Shown here one piece after another: positions 36,331 through 44,369 of a DNA stretch of 64,000 nucleotides. Source of the DNA: Streptomyces noursei (lineage in GTDB: Bacteria > Actinomycetota > Actinomycetes > Streptomycetales > Streptomycetaceae); contig NZ_CP070326.1 of the NCBI RefSeq assembly GCF_016917755.1, forward strand, positions 1,364,001 to 1,428,000. The letters are read 5' to 3'. Both the position numbers and the translations under genes were made by a program. Position 1 is the stretch's first letter. Every line of letters starts with the position of its first letter. The notes under the pieces are model-generated. The model was not told where the DNA came from, searched no databases, and worked only from the letters and a program-made list of their open reading frames with translations.

Positions 36331-36365
36331 ACGGGCGGCGGCGCCGGTGCGGCGCCGGTGCCCGT
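36331..36365. terminator. hairpin between convergent genes
   Basis: The arms acgggc (36331) and gcccgt (ends 36365) enclose a ggcgcc/ggcgcc inner stem. It lies between the stops of the rightward reductase and the leftward small gene, so it can serve both. Confidence 0.55.
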
Positions 36366-36390
36366 ACGTCGACTGCCCCGGAAGCCGCCG

Positions 36391-36789
36391 TCATCGCTTC
36401 GTGCCCCTGGAGCGGGGCGAGGGCCCGGCCTTGGCGCCCCCTCCTCCGCCGGGTCTGTCGTCCGACACCGCTTCCGGTGCGGACGCGCGCAACTGCTCGC
36501 AGAGGCGCTGTTCGTGCTCCCGGGTCAGCTCCGCCACGCTCCGCGCGTAGTCGATGCCGAGTCCACTCAGGGCCGAGGCGAACTTCACGCCCTCGCCGCC
36601 GACGAACTGCCAGTACGCCCGGTTGACGTCGCTCCAGGTGGGTTTGCCGTTGAGCAGCCCGGTCATCAACTCCGCATAGTCACCCCACATCGCGGTCTGG
36701 AGTTCGGCAATCCGGACGGTTGCGGTCCGGAAGTGTTCCCAGCTTCGCCGGATTTCGGCGGCCAGTTCTTCGGTCGTCTCAGTGCTCAT
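36391..36789 (-). CDS. small helical protein, phasin-like in appearance, unknown
   Basis: A 132-residue protein, MSTETTEELAAEIRRSWEHFRTAT (cut at 20: see N-terminus), with long amphipathic helices (TVRIAELQTAMWGDYAELMTG, YARSVAELTREHEQRLCEQL) and a disordered Pro/Gly/Arg tail. The composition recalls phasins or other lipid-surface binders, without firm homology. ATG 36789 has GGAG five bases upstream and overlaps the end of the beta-propeller gene by 11 bp, so the two are co-translated. Confidence 0.6.
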   Translation of the reverse strand: MSTETTEELAAEIRRSWEHFRTATVRIAELQTAMWGDYAELMTGLLNGKPTWSDVNRAYWQFVGGEGVKFASALSGLGIDYARSVAELTREHEQRLCEQLRASAPEAVSDDRPGGGGGAKAGPSPRSRGTKR

Positions 36790-38050
36790 GGACACTCCTC
36801 AGGTCGGCACCGACAGGGGCGGGGACCGGGCTCAGCAGGGTGCTGTGGTGGAACCCCAGCCGGGGATCGGCCCAGACAGGCAGATCGGGAAGGTATGCGC
36901 GCAGCTCCGGCATCTCGACTCGCAGCCGCACGGCATTGGCCGGATAGTCGTACACGGTGATCGTGTTGAGCCCGCGGTTGGCGGTGAACAGCAGCCTCTG
37001 GTCGGCCGAGAGCTGGCAGGCGTAGACCGAGTCAATCAGCGTGCCACGCGTGACGCGCAGCGCACCGACGAAATGCCTGCTGCTCGGGACGGGGGACCCC
37101 CGGGTGAAGGCGTCGGTGACCTGCCGGGCGGCCTGCCTGGCGGAGCGCATCTGCGCGGACAGTCCTGGTCGTTCGTCGATGACTCGGTACGAGGTGAAGT
37201 CGGCAAGGTCGATCATGACGATGGTGCCGCTGCCGCCGTTGCAGTAGATCAGCTCGCGGTCGGAGACGCACACGTCCGAGTTGATGTGCGCGGGCACGTT
37301 CTGGCCGCAGGTCCAGTGCCGCAGGATCTGCCCGGTACGCGCGTCGATCTCGAACACGTACTCCTTGAAGTAGGCCATGGCCCATTCGTGCCAGTCGCGA
37401 CCCTCTTGGGGATGGACCCGGAAGGACAGTGCGTAGAAGACGTCCTCACGCGGATGGCAGGCTACGTGCCAGCAGGTCGTCGGCAGAGGGATTCGCCGGG
37501 CGACACGTTTTTCGAGGTCGAAGATGCCGACTTCGGCTGCCTCGCCCTGACCGGGATGGTCCATACCGCCGTAGACGAGGTAGCGGCCGGAGGCGGTGCG
37601 TTTCATGGCGTGCGGCAGTTTGAGCAGGTGATCGCCGATGCGCTCGGCCTTGGTCGGGCGGTCGAGGTCCACCAGCCAGAAGCCGTCACCGATCGCGGTG
37701 GCACCCTGGGTGTTGTCCAGCCACACCATGTGCGTGCTGCTCTTGATGGATGCATCGGGGATCTCGAACCGCAGGGTGGAGACCCGCTCGCGCTCGTCCA
37801 GCGAATCAACATCGTAGAACAGGAGTTGCTGCCCGGCATTGCCGAGAAAGCCGAACTTCCGGTCGGGCGTGATGCTGATGGCATGGCCGCCGGCCACACC
37901 GTCGTAGTACTGCACGCGATAGGCGTACTCGCCGCTGTCCGGGTTATAGAGGAAGGCGCAGACGCCCGCCGCACCCTCCAGCCCATTCAAACCGTTCCCG
38001 TCGAGGGCGATATGGAATGCGTAGGGATAGCGGTCAGCAGACGTAGCCAT
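36779..38050 (-). CDS. beta-propeller protein of unknown function
   Basis: A 423-residue protein with repeated blades: HAISITPDRKFGFLGNAGQQ, STHMVWLDNTQGATAIGD, HAMKRTASGRYLVYGG, HVACHPREDVFYALSF, HINSDVCVSDRELIYCN, SVYACQLSADQRLLFTANRG. Histidines recur at the beginning of blades, as in metal-binding propellers (lactonase, carotenoid-oxygenase or selenium-binding-like folds). No signal peptide. It overlaps the small helical gene downstream and faces the DUF362-SRPBCC/reductase operon. The four genes probably act together; the reaction is not known. Confidence 0.75.
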   Translation of the reverse strand: MATSADRYPYAFHIALDGNGLNGLEGAAGVCAFLYNPDSGEYAYRVQYYDGVAGGHAISITPDRKFGFLGNAGQQLLFYDVDSLDERERVSTLRFEIPDASIKSSTHMVWLDNTQGATAIGDGFWLVDLDRPTKAERIGDHLLKLPHAMKRTASGRYLVYGGMDHPGQGEAAEVGIFDLEKRVARRIPLPTTCWHVACHPREDVFYALSFRVHPQEGRDWHEWAMAYFKEYVFEIDARTGQILRHWTCGQNVPAHINSDVCVSDRELIYCNGGSGTIVMIDLADFTSYRVIDERPGLSAQMRSARQAARQVTDAFTRGSPVPSSRHFVGALRVTRGTLIDSVYACQLSADQRLLFTANRGLNTITVYDYPANAVRLRVEMPELRAYLPDLPVWADPRLGFHHSTLLSPVPAPVGADLRSVHEH

Positions 38051-38439
38051 CGTGGACAGTCCTACCGTGTGACACCATGTCGCTTACGGGGGATTCATCC
38101 ATGCGTCAGCCTCCATGGATCATCGTACGAGGGGTGCGGTCGGGCCGCATGTCGTGCGAAGGTAGCTCAAAGTGTCCGCGATCAGCGTCGGCGACCCATC
38201 GCAGGAGCAGGGTCGGAGCATATCGGGAAGGTCCGGCACTCGCCCGTCACATCACCGCGAATGGGCAACACCTCACGCAAAACGCCCATGCGGCCTGTTG
38301 TGCGGCGTTTCCTTGAGGGTGCGGTCGCTGGGGCCCCTTGCAGGTGAGGGAGTCGGCCCCCTCGTCGGTAAACGACCGACTCGCTTCGGCCGAGTAACCC
38401 CACGCATGGTTATCACGCTTCGGACAGGGTGCGGATATC
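38051..38439. promoter_or_regulatory. intergenic region between beta-propeller gene and decarboxylase pseudogene
   Basis: Should contain the leftward promoter of the beta-propeller gene. A hairpin gagtcgg...ccgactc lies near 38348-38384. No gene is seen. Confidence 0.4.
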
Positions 38440-39445
38440 GCCGAGGCCGACCGGCACGGTGTCGGAAATACCGATGCGCACACATTCAAGGGGACACTGA
38501 TCGTCCAGCGCAGCGTCCACTCCAACGTCATCGACGGCTTGGTCCTCTCCGGCCAGAAGGCCGCCTTCGCGTATCCATCGGTCGACGCCGACCTGGGCAT
38601 CGCGCACGGGGTGACCCCAGCCGGCCTGGCCCGGGCCATCACCGCCCACCCGCAAGCGGCCGCCGCCTACCTGGTGTCGCCCAGCTACTTCGACTCGGTC
38701 GCCGACGTAGGCGCCTGCGCCGACGTGGCCCACACCGCCGGCATCCCGCTCATCGCCGACGAAGCCTGGGGATCGACCAGTGCCAGCGCACTGCTCCTGG
38801 CTTCTCTCGACGTGGCCCGCCAGACTCTCGTGACCGGCCGGGACCGGATCAGTGCCTCGCGGGAAGCAGCGGACAAGATGCGCGCCCGGGTCCGCTCCGC
38901 CGGCCGATCCGCGTGGTCAGCGACGACTTCGGGCGCTTCCCCGACATCGCCACCGCCGATCCGTTGCGGGTACCGATCGGCACTCGGGCCGGCGGCATCT
39001 CCGGCCACGAGGCCCGACGGCGCCTGATGCGTGATCACCGGATCATGGGCGAAGTCGCCACCGACGCGGCCATCGTCGCCGTGGTCGGCGCAGGCGCGGC
39101 CCCCGACGTCGACCGCTTCACCGAGGCCCTGCACGCCCTCCCGAGCCCGTTGGGCGAACAGGCTCCGGCGGACCCACTGCGGCTGCCCCCGCCTGGTGCC
39201 GTAGAGATGACCACGCGTGAGGCGTTCCTCGCGCCCAGCCGCACCGTGCCGGCCGGCGAGGCCGTCGGGCAGGTGTCTGCGGACACGCTCGCGGCGTACC
39301 CGCCCGGCATTCCCAACGTCCTGCCCGCAGAAGTCATCACCGCCGAGCTCGTCGAGTTCCTCCACCGCATCTCGGCCGCGCCCAACGGTCACGTGCGGGG
39401 CGCTGCGGACCCGGCCGTGTCGAGGTTGCGCGTCGTGGACCGGCG
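38440..39445 (+). pseudogene. Orn/Lys/Arg decarboxylase-type PLP enzyme, deleted and frameshifted
   Basis: Begins within the fold (TLIVQRSVHSNVIDGLVLSG, AYLVSPSYFDSVADVG, GIPLIADEAWG). It then jumps directly to STSASALLLASLD, skipping the stretch that should hold the STHK-type lysine that binds PLP. Near 38900 the frame changes and continues as IRVVSDDFGRFPDIATAD, GISGHEARRRLMRDH, PGIPNVLPAEVITAELVEFL. N-terminal loss, internal deletion and frameshift together leave no active enzyme. Confidence 0.8.
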
Positions 39446-39539
39446 GTGTCATGAACCAGGCACTGGCGCGGATGCGGTGGTGGGCACGGGCGGCCGGCGA
39501 ACGCGCAAGTCGCAGGCGGGCGCCGGGGAACGAGGTGGG

Positions 39540-40202
39540 TCAGGAGGTGTTGCCGCTGAGGTGGTTCATGGCCAGACGCGGTAGGTCCTGGCTGAGCGTG
39601 TCCCAGTCGTTGTCCGGCGCCACCGCCACGGGGGTGGCCACACGCCACTCCAGGATCGACTGCGCCGCACGCATGGCCAGGGCGACCCGCCGCCGGTCGA
39701 TCTCGTCCGGTCGGCCGGGGTGGGCCAGGACGACGTCGCACAGCTGGGTGAACACTTCATGGAGCTTGCGGAGCGCCGCGTTGTCCTGGACGGGCAGTGC
39801 GGCGTTGCGCAGGGCGAACTCACGGATGAGGTCCGCATGGTCGCGGAACGTGCCGATCATGCCGGAGACGCATCGGGCCACCGTGTCCTGGAAGTCCGCT
39901 GACGTCGCGGTGACCGCGGTGCGGTTGGCCTGGTGGCGGGCGATGAGCTGGTCCAGCCACCGATCCTGTACCGCGGCCAGAAGCGCGTCCTTGCCGGTGA
40001 AGCGGCTGTAGATGGTACCGACGGCCACCTCGGCGCGAACGGCGACGTCGGCGATGGTCAGCGCGGCGGCGCCTCGTTCGGCCACGAGTTCCTGGGCTGC
40101 GCCGAGGATGCGTTCCATGGCGGCGCGGCTGCGCTTCTGCTGCGGGGGCCGAGGGGTGCTGCTGTCGGTGGTCACATCGCTGATTGTCGCACCCGGAGCC
40201 AC
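39540..40202 (-). CDS. TetR-family transcriptional regulator
   Basis: About 220 residues. The N-terminal HTH (MERILGAAQELVAERGAAAL, IADVAVRAEVAVGTIYSRFTGKDALLAAV, broken by the usual helix turn) is typical TetR. The C-terminal ligand domain is helical. Both possible starts (40202 and 40175) are GTG; the second is nearer the usual length. It is divergent from the PhlG-like hydrolase gene, with an inverted repeat between, and so probably represses that pair of catabolic genes. Confidence 0.9.
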   Translation of the reverse strand: MAPGATISDVTTDSSTPRPPQQKRSRAAMERILGAAQELVAERGAAALTIADVAVRAEVAVGTIYSRFTGKDALLAAVQDRWLDQLIARHQANRTAVTATSADFQDTVARCVSGMIGTFRDHADLIREFALRNAALPVQDNAALRKLHEVFTQLCDVVLAHPGRPDEIDRRRVALAMRAAQSILEWRVATPVAVAPDNDWDTLSQDLPRLAMNHLSGNTS

Positions 40203-40214
40203 GCTTATGCGAAT

Positions 40215-40241
40215 CTGAACTCACATTCATGTATGGTTCAG
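40215..40241. promoter_or_regulatory. putative TetR operator
   Basis: The arms ctgaac (40215-40220) and gttcag (40236-40241) flank an AT-rich centre containing acattcatgt. It lies between the divergent TetR and hydrolase genes. Confidence 0.5.
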
Positions 40242-40393
40242 TCCACCGCTCCTCACTGGACACCGGCCTATCGGTCGGCGCCGTACCGGCCGGCGCGCCA
40301 CCGCACCGGCGCCGCCCCGCAGAGCCTGGTGCGGGCTGCGGCATTGCCGCCGCCGGGACCGCTGCGCCGCACTCGCGAGTGGAAGGAAGGGCC

Positions 40394-41215
40394 ATGCTGC
40401 CTGTCACGTACTACCCGGTCCCCACCCAGGACCTGTTCCGCCGCAACGCCGAACGGATCAAGAACAAGCCCTACGCCAAGTACTTCAACGGCGACCTGTG
40501 GCTCCACGACGACGTCCTGCCGTCCCTGAAGGAGCCCATGGACCCCGACGCCATGCTGTCCTCGGACCCCGCCGACCTCAACACCCTGCTGGAACCCGGC
40601 TACCACGCCGTGGAGACCGGATACGGCCTCACCCACGCCGGTCACCCCTACGTCACGAGCCTGACCCGCTTCCCCGGATGCACCCCGGAGATGTTCACCT
40701 GGTGGTTCTGGTGGCATTCCGTGGAGCCCGAGCGGTACTCCCTCTGGTACCCCTACAACCACGTGGACGCCGTCCCGCGCAACAAGGACGTGCTCACCCG
40801 GCCCGGCCTGAGCGACGCCGAGCGCTACATCGGCAACACACACGACATCGTCGAATACATCGGCCCCACCCGCCTCGGCCTGTCCATCGAGTTCGTGGAC
40901 CCCGCCGAACTCGGCCTGGACACAGGCCGTTTCACCACGGCTGGTTACCGAGCCCACGCCTGTGCCCGCATCCGTGGCGGCTACATGATCCACCTGGTGC
41001 GAAAGACCGACGAGGGCTTCGAACTGCGTAGCCGCTACCTCCTCGACCGGGCCCCCGCACCGGCTCCCGGCGGCACGGAGGCACGTGACCGGGCGCGGGC
41101 CTTCGCCTACGAACTCCTCCTGCACGACCAGATCGAGTTCACTCATCTGTCGACCTTCCTCGCCGACATCTTCGCCGAGTTCGGCTGGCAGCCCGCATCA
41201 CCTCATGCCTGGTAG
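40394..41215 (+). CDS. DAPG hydrolase (PhlG) family C-C bond hydrolase
   Basis: A 273-residue protein of the PhlG/phloretin hydrolase type, zinc enzymes that cleave acyl groups from acylphloroglucinols. Signatures: EPGYHAVETGYGLTHAG, SLTRFPGCTPEMFTWWFWWH, SVEPERYSLWYPYNHV, THDIVEYIGP and the C-terminal EFTHLSTFLADIFAEFG. The His and Glu of WWHSVEPE and the late His are candidate zinc ligands. ATG 40394 has GGAAGG upstream; the frame upstream is Arg/Pro-rich and not part of it. Being divergent from TetR and followed by an amidohydrolase, it looks like a degradative or detoxifying unit. The true substrate is unknown. Confidence 0.85.
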   Translation: MLPVTYYPVPTQDLFRRNAERIKNKPYAKYFNGDLWLHDDVLPSLKEPMDPDAMLSSDPADLNTLLEPGYHAVETGYGLTHAGHPYVTSLTRFPGCTPEMFTWWFWWHSVEPERYSLWYPYNHVDAVPRNKDVLTRPGLSDAERYIGNTHDIVEYIGPTRLGLSIEFVDPAELGLDTGRFTTAGYRAHACARIRGGYMIHLVRKTDEGFELRSRYLLDRAPAPAPGGTEARDRARAFAYELLLHDQIEFTHLSTFLADIFAEFGWQPASPHAW

Positions 41216-41435
41216 GCCGTGGCGCGTCGATGACTGTGCCGGCGACTGCGCCGGCGCGTCGTTTCCGGTCGGCGCGATCGGCTGCTCCGGTTGTCTCCCG
41301 GCGCCGAGACCGCCGGGAGCACGGCAGAACGCCACACGCCGACCGGGTTGCCCGGCCCCGTCGGCATCGCGCCACCGCCCCTTCGTGACCGCCCCGACGG
41401 CAAAGCAGATCCACCGCGACTTCAAGAGGTTCCCC

Positions 41436-42518
41436 ATGGCATCCACCGCCCTGAAGACGGCACTCACCAACGTCCGGGTGTTCGACGGCCAACGGCTGAC
41501 CGACCCCACGACCGTCGTCATCGACGACGGCACGATCGGAACCGACGCCAACGGCGCCCGGGCCCTCGACGCCGGCGGCGCGGTGCTGCTGCCCGGCCTG
41601 ATCGACGCCCACGTCCACCTGCACGGCACGGAGTTCCTCGACCAGCTCGCCGCCCGGGGAGTCACCACGGCTCTGGACATGGCGAACTCGCCCGAGCAAC
41701 TGGCCGTGCTGCGCGACGTGCCAGGCACCACCAGCGTCCTCAGCGCAGGCACTCCCGTGATCGGCCCCGGCGGTCCCCACTCCCGGATGCCCGGTATGGC
41801 CGAGGACGCCGTCATCCACGACGCCGCGCACGCGGACCGGTACGTAGCCGACCGGATCGCCGCCGGCTCCGACTACCTCAAGATCATTCTTGAGGCACCC
41901 GGCGAAGGCGGTCCTGAAGCCGCAACGGCCACGGCCCTCGTCGAGGCCGCGCATGCGCGGGGAATCCGGGTGATCGCCCACGCCGCCTCACACGGCGCAT
42001 TCACTATGGCCCTGGACGCCGGGGCCGACATCGTCACCCACGTCCCCCTGGGCACGCCGCTGGACCCCACAGCCGTCGAGCGCATGAGCTCCGAAGGACA
42101 CATCAGCGTCCCGACCCTGACCATGATGGAAGGCACCGCCACCGCCCGCGGCGACGAGAAGGCGTTCGCCGGATCCATGGCGAGCGTCGCGGCCCTGCAC
42201 CGCGCGGGTGTGCCGGTACTGGCCGGCACCGACGCCAACACCCAGCCCGGCGTGCCGTTCCAGGTCCCGCACGGGACGAGCCTCCACCACGAACTGCAAC
42301 TGCTCGTGACCGCCGGACTGACTCCCGCCGAAGCACTACGCGCCGCAACCAGCCTCCCGGCCCGGCACTTCGGCCTCACCGACCGCGGTGCGATCGCCCC
42401 CGGCCTGCGCGCCGACCTCGTCCTGGTCGACGGCGATCCCCTCGCCGACATTCGCGCCACCCGCGCCCTCACCCGCGTCTGGTGCGGTGGCATCGAGCAC
42501 CCCGTCGCCGACGCCTGA
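41436..42518 (+). CDS. metal-dependent amidohydrolase (imidazolonepropionase-like)
   Basis: A 360-residue TIM-barrel hydrolase. Metal ligands: LIDAHVHLHG, a Lys in SDYLKIILEAP, HAASHG, HVPLG and the Asp in VLAGTDANTQPG. The C-terminal composite beta-sandwich contains GAIAPGLRADLVLVDGDPLA. ATG at 41436 is preceded by aagaggttcccc. The gap to the PhlG-like gene is 220 bp, so it may have its own promoter but the same TetR control. Substrates of this subfamily are cyclic amides, lactams or organophosphate-like esters. Confidence 0.88.
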   Translation: MASTALKTALTNVRVFDGQRLTDPTTVVIDDGTIGTDANGARALDAGGAVLLPGLIDAHVHLHGTEFLDQLAARGVTTALDMANSPEQLAVLRDVPGTTSVLSAGTPVIGPGGPHSRMPGMAEDAVIHDAAHADRYVADRIAAGSDYLKIILEAPGEGGPEAATATALVEAAHARGIRVIAHAASHGAFTMALDAGADIVTHVPLGTPLDPTAVERMSSEGHISVPTLTMMEGTATARGDEKAFAGSMASVAALHRAGVPVLAGTDANTQPGVPFQVPHGTSLHHELQLLVTAGLTPAEALRAATSLPARHFGLTDRGAIAPGLRADLVLVDGDPLADIRATRALTRVWCGGIEHPVADA

Positions 42519-42884
42519 CCCGAGACCGTCCCCCGTGAACACCGTGGCGCCGGCGCCCTCGGCTTCAGTGGCCCCTTGGCCATCGGTGAGGTCGAGCAGC
42601 TCCCGCGAAGTCGGCTGAGGTGCGCTGAAGCCGGCCGGTACCGCGGCTGGGACGAGGCGAAATCCGTCGCCTCGTCCGGCCCCGGGGCGTTGGTTGACGA
42701 TTCTTGGCGGCGGTTTCGCCGACCTGGGTCCCGTGCGAGCGCAGGCGGCACAGCGCGAAGGGGCCGTCGCCGTCGAGGAAGGGCGCGGTGGTGGTGCCGA
42801 TCGTCTTCGTCGTCGCCGTGCCGGACGTGAGAATCACCCACGTCGCCCTGCCTGCGCCGCCTGCGCGTCAGCCGTGACGGGCCG
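42519..42884. other. intergenic region between convergent genes
   Basis: A 366-bp stretch with no convincing gene. It separates the amidohydrolase from the leftward secretion-type gene. Confidence 0.4.
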
Positions 42885-44049
42885 TCAGGCGAAGGCGGCG
42901 GCGAAGCGGGCGAGAGAGACCTTTCCCGCTTTCTTTGCTGCGGCGGCCCCCATTTCGACCCAGTCGCCGACGTTGTCGGCCATGCCCTGGGTGAAGTCGA
43001 CAGCGGTGGCGATGTCTTCCGCGGTGGCGATGTCATCCGCACCGGCCAGGGAGACGACGGCGGGGATCTGGGTGGCCAGGTCGATCGTTCCCTGGATCAC
43101 CTTCCCGACGACTTTGCCTTGTGTGGCGCTTGCTCCGATGAACTTGGCGCCCGCGGTGCCGAGGTAGTTGGCGATGGCCCCGGCCTCGGCTGCGGCGGCG
43201 CCGGTCGCGGCGAGGAAGGCGCGCCCGCCGCTGCGGACGGCCACGCTCGCCCTGCCGACCGAGCGCATGGTGAGGTTGCCGGCCCGTGCGGCCTTGCCGA
43301 GCGCGCCGACGTCGGGCAGGGCGCCGAGCACGTCGGCGCCCAGGCCGATGATCGTGCCTGCGTCCCAGTCACCCGGGATGACCGCGTCCGCGGTGTTCGC
43401 GGCCAGGGCGCCGACCGCCGTCGCGAGGGCGATGGGCCCGGCCAGCGGGGTCAGCACCGGGACCATCGCAAGGACGCCGGCGACGGCGGATACGACGCCG
43501 AGGACGTCCCCGAGAACGCCCCAGAAGCTGCTCCCTCCGGCTTCCGCGGCGGCCTTGGCGGCGGCCGCCCTCAGGTATTCGAGCTCCTGGCCGCGGGTCT
43601 CGACGATACGCTCGAACTCGCGGTCCAGCAGCAGGCTTTGCAGCTGGTACTCCGCCTGCACGGCGAGGATGAGGTCGATCAGGTCGCGCAGGGCCGGGTC
43701 CGGGATGCGGTCCGCTCCGTAGCCCTTGTCCCTCAGCCGCCCGGCGGGGACGGAGAAGGACATGCCCTCCCCGTCCCACGAGGGGACGTGTGCGGTCTCG
43801 GGGTCGGTGTAGTCGATGACTGATCCGGAGGTATAGCGCGGGAGCCTCCGGGCCAGGGGATGATCGCCGCTGCGTTTCTCGTAGGCTTGCTGGAGGGAGT
43901 TGAGGAATTCATCGATCCGCTCGGCCGCGTCCGCGGAGGAATACCGCATGCCTGCGAAGTCCCCGCTCGGCGGAGACGGTCAGGTCGATGTCCCGGAAGC
44001 CTTCGGGGACCGAGAAGCTCAGTGGCAGATCGATCGTGGCAGTGGGCAC
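42885..44049 (-). pseudogene. WXG/ESX-type secreted-protein gene with an apparent frameshift
   Basis: A GTG at 44049 with AAGGAG seven bases upstream starts VPTATIDLPLSFSVPEGF and RDIDLTVSAER, but that frame ends after 46 codons. The next frame carries on naturally (GDFAGMRYSSADAAERIDEF) from about 43970 to the stop at 42885. The long part has a helical domain and an Ala/Gly-rich hydrophobic centre (VLTPLAGPIALATAVGALAA, GDWDAGTIIGLGADVLGALP) like LXG/WXG-type toxin scaffolds, with no toxin domain at the end. If the frameshift is a sequencing error, the intact protein would be about 387 residues; translation from 43949 alone gives 354. Confidence 0.55.
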
Positions 44050-44369
44050 GGCGGTACTCCTTCTCAGGGATACGGATACGACCAGCCGCACCAACCGGCC
44101 GTTGAACGCGACGGCAGGGCTGCCGTTCGCGAGGCGGCGGTCTGCCAGGCTGCCTTGCCCCTTCGCGCGGGAGTGCTGTGACAGCCGGCGCGCTACGGCC
44201 GGGTCATCTCGGTGGAGCGGAGGGTGCGCGGTGTGCCGTCACCGGCGTCGTGCTGGGGGTGACACTGACCGGGCGCAGCTCGACGTCGGTGGTGGCCGAG
44301 TCGGCGTGCCGTGCGGCCGTGTTGGCTCCGCCCCGGCCGTCCACGGGAACGGCCGGGGCTCTCGCACGT
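44050..44369. other. intergenic region between two leftward genes
   Basis: About 320 bp. Contains the ribosome binding site of the upstream-starting secretion-type gene; nothing else recognisable. Confidence 0.35.
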
